Source: Kaistella treverensis (GTDB lineage Bacteria > Bacteroidota > Bacteroidia > Flavobacteriales > Weeksellaceae). From it: a stretch of 64,000 bases of DNA. This document shows positions 7,644-16,363 of the stretch, one piece after another. The stretch is taken from contig NZ_FORQ01000001.1 of NCBI RefSeq assembly GCF_900114045.1, positions 992,001-1,056,000 of the forward strand, given 5' to 3'. The stretch's first letter is position 1. Each line of letters begins with the position of its first letter. Both the position numbers and the translations under genes were made by a program. The notes beneath the pieces are model-generated. The model saw nothing but the letters and a program-made list of their open reading frames with translations, ran no database searches and was not told where the DNA came from.

Positions 7644-8018
7644 TTATTTGAAAAACTGCCACTTCGGAATAATCACGAACAGTCCCAGCGTGCAGTACAA
7701 AAACATGTTGGTGACGTCTGTGTACAGAAACGTAGACAGAAAATAGTTGTGCGCCAAAAAGTGCGTGATCAGCGCGACGGGAAATAATATAACCGCAAAT
7801 TTTCTGTAAAAAAAGATGAAAATAACCGCCAAAATCATGAGAGCATCCACCAGAAAAATAAAATAGAAATAGCCGGTTGGAATATTGATTTGCTGATGTT
7901 GAGAAAATTCATCAAAATCAATACCGATTCCCATCACCGTGAAAAGAAGAAGCGCGGCAAGTGCTAAAACAAAAGCGAGATCTTTTTTCGGAGATTCGTC
8001 CGCAAAATTTTCGTTCAT
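7644..8018 (-). CDS. small membrane protein of unknown function
   Basis: The 124-residue product has a polar N-terminus (MNENFADESPKKD) and four hydrophobic stretches, predicted as four membrane helices. I recognise no catalytic motif or family. Its stop codon is 15 bp before the Rrf2 gene and both read the same way, so co-transcription is likely. The neighbourhood with ric suggests, but does not show, a link to nitric oxide or respiratory stress. Confidence 0.75.
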   Translation of the reverse strand: MNENFADESPKKDLAFVLALAALLLFTVMGIGIDFDEFSQHQQINIPTGYFYFIFLVDALMILAVIFIFFYRKFAVILFPVALITHFLAHNYFLSTFLYTDVTNMFLYCTLGLFVIIPKWQFFK

Positions 8019-8033
8019 AATGGTAAAAATAAA

Positions 8034-8062
8034 AAAACTTTTGATAAGAAATCAAAAGTTTT
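8034..8062 (-). terminator. terminator between the Lrp-type regulator and the membrane protein gene
   Basis: AAAACTTTTGAT (8034-8045) and ATCAAAAGTTTT (8051-8062) form a perfect 12-bp stem with a 5-nt loop. On the minus strand it runs into an A/T-rich tail, 26 nt beyond the stop of the Lrp-type gene. Confidence 0.7.
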
Positions 8063-8087
8063 GAATATTGTTGATTCAAATTAAAGA

Positions 8088-8558
8088 TTAGATAGAAACG
8101 GCCTCGATGAGTCTGTTTTTATCTGAAATAAATTCTTCCATTGAAATCATACTTTCAGTTCGCATTACGTCCTGAATGTCATCGATCTGGTAAATGATTC
8201 TCTTCGCATCCTCGGTATTTTTCGCGCGGATTTTGCAGAAAATATTGTATTTACCGGAAATAACACTTGCTTCAGTAACGTTCGGAATGGTGGTAAGTTC
8301 TTTTAAAACTTCCTGTGTACGGTTAGATTTTGTCAAAAGAATACCGATATAAGCGGTAAAATGGTAATCCAATTTCCCGTAATCGATGTTCAGCGACGAG
8401 CCTAAGATAATGCCCGCATCTTCCATTTTTTTAACACGCACGTGAATAGTCCCTGCAGAAACGTCCATTTGTTTGGCGATTTCTGTAAAAGGCATTCTGG
8501 TATTTTCCACTAAAAAATCCAGAATTTTTTTATCTATTTCGTCTAGTTGGTAGTTCAT
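8088..8558 (-). CDS. Lrp/AsnC family transcriptional regulator
   Basis: The 156-residue product has the AsnC-type helix-turn-helix at the N-terminus (LDEIDKKILDFLVENTRMPF, then IAKQMDVSAGTIHVRVKKME) followed by a RAM/ligand-binding domain from about residue 70 (FTAYIGILLTK through NIFCKIRAKNTED). Such proteins form octamers and respond to amino acids. It is a single gene with a TAAATTTG -7 box at 8603-8610 on its own strand. The effector and targets are not visible; adjacency to tamB carries no clear meaning. Confidence 0.93.
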   Translation of the reverse strand: MNYQLDEIDKKILDFLVENTRMPFTEIAKQMDVSAGTIHVRVKKMEDAGIILGSSLNIDYGKLDYHFTAYIGILLTKSNRTQEVLKELTTIPNVTEASVISGKYNIFCKIRAKNTEDAKRIIYQIDDIQDVMRTESMISMEEFISDKNRLIEAVSI

Positions 8559-8689
8559 ATTTTTGTATTGATAATTTTAGAAGTACATTGGTAATAGTTC
8601 TGCAAATTTACAACAAAATATGAAACTGAAAAAATTTATTGAAACATTAATAAATTTTAACTAAAAATTGATTATACCCCGTAATATCT

Positions 8690-11600
8690 TTATTTAATTG
8701 TATCGATTTTAACGGATTCTGTTTTGGCACCGGATTTTCCAGACTGTGGACTTTTCTCCTTTTTCTTTCTTTTAAAGATAGTGTTGAAGCTTTTGCTGTA
8801 CACCACACCCACACCATAGCTTTGATTAGCACCGGCATTTGCTGCAGCCGTACCGTTCAGACCGATGTTGGTAGGTTTGGAATAAGCACGCAGCAGACGT
8901 GAACCGTCGTTTTTCTTAGACCAGTCATACTCGATGATGCCTTCTCCGGAGAGATAATCTGAACCGGTATTTTCGGATTTCGAAATTGGTATTCCTAAAC
9001 CTGTTTTTACCGTAACGCGCGGTGAAAGTGCAAAACTTACACTTGCATTGGCGCGGTCGCCTGTGTTGGAACCTGCGTCCCCTTTCAGATAATTTAAGTC
9101 TACCTGAAATTCGTTACTGATGGTATTTAAAACTGAACCGAGTTGCTTGAAAAGCATATTATAGCCCGAAGTTTCCAACGTATTTCCTAAGTTAATATCA
9201 AATGCGGAATTGCCAACGTTAAAGCTGTTCATCACCAAAACAGAGCCGAACTGAATAATTTTTTCGTCCTCATTGCTCATTTTTTCCGCAAGTGTCTCTT
9301 TAAGATTTGATGAGACATCCTGCGCAGAAACGCCAAGCACAATTTTCGGATTGTTTAAGGTTTGTGTAATTTTGGTAGAAAGCAAGACATTAATAGGCTG
9401 CAGACTTCCCATATTCAGATACTGACCGGCGTTTGTAACGGTTCGCAGATAGGTTGCATCAATGTCAAGTTGCGGCGCTATTGGATCACCATCCCACCGG
9501 ATTGAACTTCCTTTTGTAATGTGGAAAGTTCTGTTCAGAATCGCTTTGGAAACGAAAGTTCCGCTGTCCACGAAATAATTTCCGTTCATCGAAATGGCAC
9601 CGGTTCGGCTCATTATAAAACGCAACCTTTCAGAATTTCCACGGACGCTGATGTCACCGATATCGTCGCCGACCAAAACGTTTACCGTGGTTCCTTTATC
9701 AACCGCCAAACTGAAATCAACATTCATATTGGCGCTTGTTTTTTTCTTTTTCTCTACCGAAATTTCACCGTTGTCGTCGCGTTTTAGAAAGCGCAGCATT
9801 TTAAATTCTTCAACATTCGAGGTAGAATTTGAATTAAATGTAAACACCGAATTATTAAGCGCGCGCATTTCCGGTGTTGAAATATTTAAAGCAGAGACTG
9901 GTCCGTCGACGTAGAGCGTTCCCGTTCCGTAAACGCGACCCCAGAATAAATCGTAATCTTTTTGCGTGGTGTTCAAAAGCATGAGATTGTCTGCACGTAA
10001 AACTAAGTTGACACCCATTGAAGACAGCGTCTCAAACTGAATCGCTCCAGAAATCGAACCTTTAGAATTGCTTCTGCCGTCGCTAATACCAATGTCATTT
10101 AAAATTGCCAAACCTTTGGAAAGTGAAATCACGGTGTCATCCAGCGAATAATCTACACCGGTAAAATCCAGTTTTAGCCCGAATTTTTTCAGTGCAATAT
10201 CTCCGCTATAATCGACGTCGTTCAAACTTCCACTAATTTTTAAATCACCAAAAGCTTTTCCGCGTAGATTTGAGAATATTCCGGTTACAAACTGTTGTGC
10301 GAAAGCCACATCAAAATCGTTCATTTTTGCAACCAAATCCAACGTTGGTGAAGCGGTGTTATTATTAATAGTTCCAGTAAGATGCAGATCATTCGCACCA
10401 ATCAGACTTCCGGTAGCGGACTGAACTCTTACATCAACATCAAAAACATTCGGAATTGCGCTGTTTTTTGTTTCAATCTGAATTTTGCCCATGGCTTTTC
10501 CGTTCATGAAAATATCATTGATATCCATGTTTATTAACGGCTCCAGATTGTTTTTATCCATCTTTATATTGAAAGTTCCGTTGGCAACGCCTTTCAAATC
10601 GAGCGTATTTTCGTTTTGAATGAGCGCCATCACTTTTGCAATATCTAAATTGCGGACTTCGCCTTCAGCAGAAAAATCTTTAGCAGATTTGAATATAGAT
10701 TTCTCTAAAAACAACTCACTTGTATCGGAATAAATACGAAGATTCTGGATGAGGAAATCGCCGGTTTTCTTTCTATAAGTAATAGAATGATTTAACGCCG
10801 GATCTGTATCGATATTCCAGGCCACATTGTTGAAGGTAACACTTGTAGGTTCAAAACGGAAAACGTAATCGCCCGCCCCGTCCGTGGTTTGGTTGATGTT
10901 GATGGCGTAATCTTTAAGTTCATCTTTAATTTCCTGTTCCGGTGTGCCGTGTTTGAAGTTAGTGGCAATGTGTAACACACGGTTATTTTCGTTGCGTCCG
11001 CTTAACGTGATGTCCTTCAAAATATTCTGGTTGTATTCAATCCGGTTGATTTTTGCATAAATCTGCTCGTCCAGATTTGCTGTATTGATTCTGATCATTA
11101 GATCATCAATCATTGCGCTGTCACGGGTAGTTTTGTCACGTTCGGTAATTTTATAGTCAGGATTTGCTTTCGCCAAAGCCTGGTCTGCCGCCGTAATATC
11201 TTCTTTTTTGGTCATCAGATACTTCAGCTGCGACGCGTCAACATTCAAAACCAAATTGTTCGAATTTCCATCAAAAGAACCGTTTACACTAGCACCTTTT
11301 GGAATCCGAAGATCCGGCATAAAATAATTTACGAGGTTTTGCTCCACATCAAAATCCATTGTAAAGTGCTGACCGCGATAAATTTTGCGCGGCGCCGGAC
11401 CGACCAAAATTTTACCTATACCGTTTTGGACCATTCCGGCCAAATCACCCAAATTAAATTTGCCAGCAATTCTGCCGTTTACAGCGCCCGGTGCATCCAC
11501 GGAAACAATGCGGTTTCCATTTTCGAAAAAGGCTTTAACCGTGGCATTCGGAATGTGAAATTTCTGGCTGTTTGTGGCAAAATTTACATTTGCAAGTTCC

Positions 11601-13480
11601 GCGTCCAAAGTAAGGTCGTTAATGTTGGTCATTGAAAGTGTACCATCCACTTTTCCACTCACGGCTTGTGTTCCCTTCGCGCCGGTGAAAAAATTCAGGT
11701 TTAAATAATCAATATTTGCGTTGATATCAGCATAAAGTTTTGAAGTGCTGAAATCAATCAAACCTTTTACCTGCGCCTTTGCCTGCGCGTCGTTTACATT
11801 GATGATTCCGTTATATTTTTTGTTGTCCAAAACGCCTTCGAGGTAAACATTGTGCACGAATTTATCCATAATTTCAATCTTAGAAATTTGCGATCTCGTG
11901 CGGAGTTTCATTGTATTAACATCAAAACTTTGTCCCTGCACATTGAATTTTCCGCTGATTAAACCTACTTGCTTATTTTTGGTAATTACCGAAGTATTCA
12001 AATCATTAACTTCGGCATAACCACGGTATTTTGGTAGGTCTGTGCTGTAATCATCCAGATAAAAGTTGTTGATTTTTGCCTGACCAATTCCAGTAATCAA
12101 GCGTCCGTTCGGAACATAAACCTGTTTTGGATTTACCCGCGCGGCGCCGTCGAATTTCAAGCGTCCGAAATCATCAGCAAAGTTTTTCATTTTCGAAGAA
12201 ATAAAAGTCGGCATCATGGCTTTTAAATCTTTGTAAGTGAAATCTGTAGAAAGTGTATTGGTTTCGATCTGAAAGTTGCCTTTTAAAATATTGGTAACTT
12301 TCATTGTTTTGGTTTTGATGTTCACCGACGGATTTCTCACCAGGAAATTATCCAGATAAAACTTATTCAGCGGTCCGGTCATATTCCCGGAAACATTGAT
12401 TGGTTTGTAATTATCCCAATCGGTTACAAAATAGCTGATATCGTAACCGCTGAGCTGGCTGCCCTGCATCAAAGTCATGTCCCAGCGCACTTTATCGGTA
12501 AAATCGGAAAAAGTGCCATTATTAAGGCTTAATTTTAAATCGCCCTGTAACAGCGAATGATCCGTATTGAAGGTCATATCTTTCAGTGAAAGAAAGTCAT
12601 CGGTAAGCGAAAAATCTGCTGAAAAAGTATCTACAAAATGCTTTTTTCCATAGCGTTCCGCAGTGAATCTCAGACTGTTAACCTGCGCAAAAACATTAGA
12701 ACCGTTTACCCGAAGTTCCGGAATAACCAGGTTTACATTTTCAGCTTTTAACCATTGCCCTTCTTCGGGGTTTTCATGATTTTCTGAATAAATAGATATT
12801 TTGGAGTCAGAAACAAAAATCCTGGATTTTAGCTGAAAAGGCTCTTTAGGAGTTGTTGGCGAAGGCGTGTTAAATAAATCTACAAAACGGATAAAATTTG
12901 AAATACTGTCATTTTTATAGGTAATAACTTTCAAATCCATCTTTTTCAGCGAAAGAGACTGAAACTGTAAGTTTCTGGAATTGCTCAGAATTTTAAACCA
13001 GTCGGAATCTGCATACAGTTCTTCAGCTTTCAGAAATTTAAAACCTTTATAATCCTTGATTGCAACGTTGTGAATATGGATATCGCCGAAATAATTTACA
13101 TCTACACTTTCAAAAGACATCTGCGATTTCATGTCTCTGTTCAGTTTCTCAATCACTTTCTGAGCTGCCCAGTTTTTTGTTGCCGGTAAACTTACGATGA
13201 CAATGAAAGAAGCCACGAGAAAAAGCGCCGTCCAGAAAAGAATCAGCAATAGTTTCGCCCACCAAGTGTAGCTCGTAACATCTTTCGCGGCCTGATGCAC
13301 AAATTCTCCCGCAGTTTCTCCCGGTTTGTTAATGGCGTCAGATGCCAGGTTGGCTGCGCCTTTCACGGTTTCTTTTACCGTGTTCTGCACATTTTCCACC
13401 CCTTTCTGCACCGAGTCACCAAGGTTTTCCGCGACCGATTTTTTATCTTCGTTATCGTTATTATTCTCTAAATTTGCCAT
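8690..13480 (-). CDS. tamB: translocation/assembly module TamB-type protein
   Basis: The 1596-residue product has one membrane helix at about residues 75-97 (WAKLLLILFWTALFLVASF), a very long periplasmic region of repeating beta-strands, and a C-terminal TamB/DUF490 domain over the last 400 or so residues (including FVDSGTFVSKAILNRTF and GSVLVMNSFNVGNSAFD). TamB-type proteins bridge inner and outer membranes and act in lipid transport and outer-membrane protein assembly. An unusual Lys/Glu/Ala-rich amphipathic stretch of about 70 residues precedes the membrane helix. The start codon is only 3 bp from that of tsaD on the other strand, so its promoter must lie inside tsaD; TACCTTTG at 13546-13553 (minus) is a -7 candidate. 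Confidence 0.92.
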   Translation of the reverse strand: MANLENNNDNEDKKSVAENLGDSVQKGVENVQNTVKETVKGAANLASDAINKPGETAGEFVHQAAKDVTSYTWWAKLLLILFWTALFLVASFIVIVSLPATKNWAAQKVIEKLNRDMKSQMSFESVDVNYFGDIHIHNVAIKDYKGFKFLKAEELYADSDWFKILSNSRNLQFQSLSLKKMDLKVITYKNDSISNFIRFVDLFNTPSPTTPKEPFQLKSRIFVSDSKISIYSENHENPEEGQWLKAENVNLVIPELRVNGSNVFAQVNSLRFTAERYGKKHFVDTFSADFSLTDDFLSLKDMTFNTDHSLLQGDLKLSLNNGTFSDFTDKVRWDMTLMQGSQLSGYDISYFVTDWDNYKPINVSGNMTGPLNKFYLDNFLVRNPSVNIKTKTMKVTNILKGNFQIETNTLSTDFTYKDLKAMMPTFISSKMKNFADDFGRLKFDGAARVNPKQVYVPNGRLITGIGQAKINNFYLDDYSTDLPKYRGYAEVNDLNTSVITKNKQVGLISGKFNVQGQSFDVNTMKLRTRSQISKIEIMDKFVHNVYLEGVLDNKKYNGIINVNDAQAKAQVKGLIDFSTSKLYADINANIDYLNLNFFTGAKGTQAVSGKVDGTLSMTNINDLTLDAELANVNFATNSQKFHIPNATVKAFFENGNRIVSVDAPGAVNGRIAGKFNLGDLAGMVQNGIGKILVGPAPRKIYRGQHFTMDFDVEQNLVNYFMPDLRIPKGASVNGSFDGNSNNLVLNVDASQLKYLMTKKEDITAADQALAKANPDYKITERDKTTRDSAMIDDLMIRINTANLDEQIYAKINRIEYNQNILKDITLSGRNENNRVLHIATNFKHGTPEQEIKDELKDYAININQTTDGAGDYVFRFEPTSVTFNNVAWNIDTDPALNHSITYRKKTGDFLIQNLRIYSDTSELFLEKSIFKSAKDFSAEGEVRNLDIAKVMALIQNENTLDLKGVANGTFNIKMDKNNLEPLINMDINDIFMNGKAMGKIQIETKNSAIPNVFDVDVRVQSATGSLIGANDLHLTGTINNNTASPTLDLVAKMNDFDVAFAQQFVTGIFSNLRGKAFGDLKISGSLNDVDYSGDIALKKFGLKLDFTGVDYSLDDTVISLSKGLAILNDIGISDGRSNSKGSISGAIQFETLSSMGVNLVLRADNLMLLNTTQKDYDLFWGRVYGTGTLYVDGPVSALNISTPEMRALNNSVFTFNSNSTSNVEEFKMLRFLKRDDNGEISVEKKKKTSANMNVDFSLAVDKGTTVNVLVGDDIGDISVRGNSERLRFIMSRTGAISMNGNYFVDSGTFVSKAILNRTFHITKGSSIRWDGDPIAPQLDIDATYLRTVTNAGQYLNMGSLQPINVLLSTKITQTLNNPKIVLGVSAQDVSSNLKETLAEKMSNEDEKIIQFGSVLVMNSFNVGNSAFDINLGNTLETSGYNMLFKQLGSVLNTISNEFQVDLNYLKGDAGSNTGDRANASVSFALSPRVTVKTGLGIPISKSENTGSDYLSGEGIIEYDWSKKNDGSRLLRAYSKPTNIGLNGTAAANAGANQSYGVGVVYSKSFNTIFKRKKKEKSPQSGKSGAKTESVKIDTIK
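13469..13476 (+). promoter_or_regulatory. candidate -7 box for tsaD inside tamB codons
   Basis: TAAATTTG matches TAnnTTTG, with TTCG 17 bp upstream as a poor -33 box. It ends 7 nt before the tsaD ATG, so the mRNA would be nearly leaderless, and it overlaps the first codons of tamB on the other strand. Confidence 0.5.
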
Positions 13481-13483
13481 TGT

Positions 13484-14524
13484 ATGAGTGACTCAATAAT
13501 TTTAGGTATAGAATCTTCTTGCGACGATACCTCTGCAGCTGTTCTCAAAGGTAATAAAATCCTCTCCAATATTGCTGCCAACCAGAAAATCCATATGGAA
13601 TACGGCGGCGTAGTTCCGGAACTGGCTTCGCGCGCACATCAGCAGAACATTATTCCGGTGGTAAATCAAGCGTTCATCAAAGCAAATATACAACAAAATG
13701 AAATTTCCGCCGTAGGCTTCACACGCGGTCCCGGACTTCTCGGTTCGCTGCTCGTGGGAACTTCTTTTGCTAAATCTTTGGCGATGGGACTCAACGTCCC
13801 GCTAATTGAAGTTAACCACTTGCAGGCGCACATTTTAGCACATTTTATTGACGATGCAAATCCTAAACCACCAGCGTTTCCATTTTTATGTTTAACGGTT
13901 TCCGGTGGTCACACCATGATTGTTTTGGTGAAAGATTATTTTGATATGGAAATCATCGGGAAAACCATTGATGACGCTGCCGGCGAAGCTTTCGACAAAA
14001 TTGGGAAAATTTTTGGTCTCGATTATCCGGCCGGACCAATTATCGATAAATTAGCAAAAAAAGGCGACGGAAGCAGTTTTAATTTTAATAAACCAAAACT
14101 CGACGCTTATAATTATTCCTTCAGCGGAATCAAAACCTCGGTGCTTTATTTCATCCAAAAAGAAATCAAAAAAAATCCCGCTTTTATCACCGAAAATCTA
14201 GAAAATTTATGTGCTTCGGTGCAAAGATCGATCGTTGAAATTCTGATGCAAAAGCTTGAAAAAGCTGCAGCAGATTTCGGAATTAAAGAAGTTGCGATTG
14301 CAGGAGGAGTTTCCGCAAACTCCGGTTTGCGAGAAGCGATGCTGAAAAATGCTGAAAAACTGGGCTGGAATATTTACATCCCGAAATTTGAATACACCAC
14401 CGATAATGCCGCGATGATAGCAATGGTGGCGAAACTGAAATATGATCGTGGTGAATTTGCGGACCTTTCGGTTTCCGCCACGGCGAGATATGATATCGAA
14501 GAAAATTTTAAAAAAAATTTTTAA
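13484..14524 (+). CDS. tsaD: tRNA N6-threonylcarbamoyladenosine transferase subunit TsaD
   Basis: The 346-residue product is a full-length Kae1/TsaD protein. Visible motifs are ESSCDDTSAAVL at the N-terminus, GGVVPELASRAHQQNI with the metal-binding His pair continuing in VNHLQAHILAHF, and SGGHT of the ASKHA nucleotide-binding fold. With TsaB, TsaE and TsaC it makes t6A at position 37 of ANN-decoding tRNAs in the cytoplasm. Its stop overlaps the rsmE start by one base (TAATG), so the two RNA-modification genes are translationally coupled. It diverges from tamB with a 3-bp gap. Confidence 0.97.
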   Translation: MSDSIILGIESSCDDTSAAVLKGNKILSNIAANQKIHMEYGGVVPELASRAHQQNIIPVVNQAFIKANIQQNEISAVGFTRGPGLLGSLLVGTSFAKSLAMGLNVPLIEVNHLQAHILAHFIDDANPKPPAFPFLCLTVSGGHTMIVLVKDYFDMEIIGKTIDDAAGEAFDKIGKIFGLDYPAGPIIDKLAKKGDGSSFNFNKPKLDAYNYSFSGIKTSVLYFIQKEIKKNPAFITENLENLCASVQRSIVEILMQKLEKAAADFGIKEVAIAGGVSANSGLREAMLKNAEKLGWNIYIPKFEYTTDNAAMIAMVAKLKYDRGEFADLSVSATARYDIEENFKKNF

Positions 14525-15213
14525 TGAAGCTTTTTTTTGGTGAAATTTTTCCTGAGGTTAAAATTAATGAAGAGGAGCAAACACACATCCTGAAAGTTTT
14601 GCGCATGTGCTCCGGCGAACAGATTTTCGTGACGGATGGAAAAGGAAATCTGGCGAAAGGAAATCTGGTTTTAGAAGGAAAAAAGGTTTTGCTTGACGTT
14701 CTGGAAATCCAGCAAAATTTGCCCGAATTCTCGCCAAAATTACACATTGCAATAGCGCCTACAAAAAATATCGACCGCATTGAATTTTTCGTAGAAAAAG
14801 CAACCGAAATGGGAATTTCTGAAATTACCATTTTGCAGACTGAAAAAACCGAGCGTAAAAATCTGAACATCGAAAAGCTACGGAAACAAAGCATTTCTGC
14901 TTCGAAGCAAAGTCTGAGGTTTCATTTTCCGGTGATAAATGATTTGACCAAATTCTCGGATTTTATTAAAGAAATTGACGCGGAAAAAGCTTTTGTTGCG
15001 CACTGTAATGAGAATCTGGAACGTATAGAATTACAGAAAATTTTGCCTTTAGAGCAGGTAATTTTTCTGATCGGTCCGGAAGGTGATTTTTCCGACAACG
15101 AAATATCACAATTAGCTGAAAAAGGTGTGAAAGCCGTATCGCTGGGAAACCAAAGACTGAGAACCGAAACCGCCGGAATTTTTGTAGCCGCGTGGAATTA
15201 CGGGTTGATGTGA
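14524..15213 (+). CDS. rsmE: 16S rRNA (uracil1498-N3)-methyltransferase RsmE
   Basis: The 229-residue product is of normal RsmE length, with an N-terminal PUA-like domain (HILKVLRMCSGEQIFVTDGK) and a C-terminal SPOUT methyltransferase fold with KATEMGISEITILQTEKTER, the SAM-binding LIGPEGDFSDNEI near residues 178-190, and the knot segment VSLGNQRLRTETAGI. It methylates U1498 of 16S rRNA in the assembled 30S subunit. The ATG shares one base with the tsaD stop. No terminator is obvious after it; four palindrome repeats occupy the gap that follows. Confidence 0.95.
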   Translation: MKLFFGEIFPEVKINEEEQTHILKVLRMCSGEQIFVTDGKGNLAKGNLVLEGKKVLLDVLEIQQNLPEFSPKLHIAIAPTKNIDRIEFFVEKATEMGISEITILQTEKTERKNLNIEKLRKQSISASKQSLRFHFPVINDLTKFSDFIKEIDAEKAFVAHCNENLERIELQKILPLEQVIFLIGPEGDFSDNEISQLAEKGVKAVSLGNQRLRTETAGIFVAAWNYGLM

Positions 15214-15271
15214 AAATGGTTGATGTGGTGATGGGGGAATTTGAGAATTTGAGAATTTGAAATTGAGGAAA

Positions 15272-15446
15272 TTTGAAAATTTCCTGTTTAAAGAGGGAAT
15301 TTTTCTTTTTTCTAAAAACTAAAAAAACATCTGTTCAGCAGGAAATTTTACTGGTCTTGTTAAATTAAAAAATTTGCTGTTAAAATGGCAAATTTTTCTT
15401 TTTTTTAAAACTAAAAAATATGCCGGTTTAGCCGGGAATTTTTACG
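15272..15446. repeat. four consecutive intergenic palindrome copies
   Basis: Copies lie at about 15272-15311, 15313-15350, 15364-15401 and 15407-15446. The best two have cores GCTGTTAAAATGGC and GCCGGTTTAGCCGG between A-tracts and T-tracts, joined by TTTTAAAACT-type linkers. The last runs to the trmH stop codon. The cluster lies between the convergent rsmE and trmH, where one or two terminators would suffice. Confidence 0.65.
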
Positions 15447-16101
15447 GATTTTCTCTTAGGTATTTTGCTAAAATCTGTTCGCCGCTTTGGAGCGAATTTA
15501 CTGCCCAACGAACTTTCATCTGCCACATTTTTTCTTTCGAAAGTTTATAATCGATACCCGATTTCAGCAACTTTTGCTTGAGTTCATACATGCAAATCGA
15601 TGCCGCCACGGAAACATTGAAACTGCGCGTAAAACCATACATCGGGATTGCTAAAGTTTCGTCGGCGAAATCTAAGATTTCGGCTGTAACGCCTTCCTTT
15701 TCGGTGCCGAAAACCAAAGCGACAGGTTCTGAAATTGAAAAATCGGGCAAAAGCGTGGCGTTTTTTTCGGGTGAAACCGCCACAATTTTGTATCCGCGCT
15801 TTTTAATTGACGAAATGGATTCTAAAGTGTGCGGAAGTTTTTCAACCTCGACCCAGGTTTCAGCGCCTTTGGTGACGCGCAAATTTGGGTTGAAAATATT
15901 TTCGCTTTCCATGGCCACAATTTTATGAAATCCGCACGCTTCCACAGAACGAACAATTGCTGCAGCATTCCGGAACTGGAAAATATCTTCCATCACCGGC
16001 AAGACAAAATCGGAACTTTCCGGCGCAAACTGATTGATTTTCTGCAGGCGTTCTTCGGTAAGAAACTGCTGCAAATACTGGAAGATTTCCTGGTTTTTCA
16101 T
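15442..16101 (-). CDS. trmH: TrmH-type tRNA/rRNA 2'-O-ribose methyltransferase
   Basis: The product (219 residues from ATG 16101) is a SPOUT-class SpoU/TrmH methyltransferase: FRNAAAIVRSVEACGFHKI (motif 1), LVFGTEKEGVT (motif 2, SAM site) and IPMYGFTRSFNVSVAASICM (motif 3). The overall pattern fits TrmH, which makes Gm18 in tRNA, better than RlmB, but the target is inferred. A TTG three codons upstream overlaps a TACTTTTG promoter-like box at 16108-16115 (minus), so the ATG at 16101 is preferred and the mRNA would be nearly leaderless. Confidence 0.88.
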   Translation of the reverse strand: MKNQEIFQYLQQFLTEERLQKINQFAPESSDFVLPVMEDIFQFRNAAAIVRSVEACGFHKIVAMESENIFNPNLRVTKGAETWVEVEKLPHTLESISSIKKRGYKIVAVSPEKNATLLPDFSISEPVALVFGTEKEGVTAEILDFADETLAIPMYGFTRSFNVSVAASICMYELKQKLLKSGIDYKLSKEKMWQMKVRWAVNSLQSGEQILAKYLRENP

Positions 16102-16128
16102 AGTGAGCAAAAGTAGGAATTTTATATG

Positions 16129-16200
16129 GTTTAGCTTTAGGCCGTAAGCGGCAGGCTGTATGCTAAAAGCCTTTTGCTTATTGCGTACAGCGTTTACGCG
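16129..16200. repeat. short-word AAGC/TACAGC repeat block
   Basis: Words such as TTAGCTTTAGGCCGTAAGC, GGCTGTATGCTAAAAGCC and GCGTACAGCGTTTACGC, partly inverted, resemble the block at 2884-2967. It abuts the second variable-hairpin element. Confidence 0.5.
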
Positions 16201-16208
16201 GTGAATCT

Positions 16209-16274
16209 GCGCCCCGGCTTGAGTGGAGCTCTCCGCCGCGGCGGAAGCGGGAACGGAAGACGGAAAAAGGCGCC
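16209..16274 (+). repeat. variable-hairpin intergenic element, copy 2
   Basis: The left arm GCGCCCCGGCTTGAGTGGAG differs from copy 1 at three positions. The right arm AGCGGGAACGGAAGACGG leads to GGCGCCATAAA as in copy 1. The central hairpin is a perfect 14-bp palindrome, TCCGCCGCGGCGGA (16232-16245), unrelated in sequence to copy 1. Confidence 0.75.
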
Positions 16275-16350
16275 ATAAAGAAATAAAAAAACTGCTGTTC
16301 TAGAACGTTTATGTAGATCTAAAAAATTAGCCAAATTGCGGCAAATAATG

Positions 16351-16358
16351 TATTTTTG
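16351..16358 (+). promoter_or_regulatory. candidate -7 box for ansA
   Basis: TATTTTTG matches TAnnTTTG and ends 5 nt before the ansA ATG, implying a nearly leaderless mRNA. No clear -33 box is seen at normal spacing. Confidence 0.45.
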
Positions 16359-16363
16359 AAAAT

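Noticed and set aside
15272-15446. CRISPR array
   Set aside because: Units are degenerate palindromes without constant repeats or unique spacers, and no cas gene is present.
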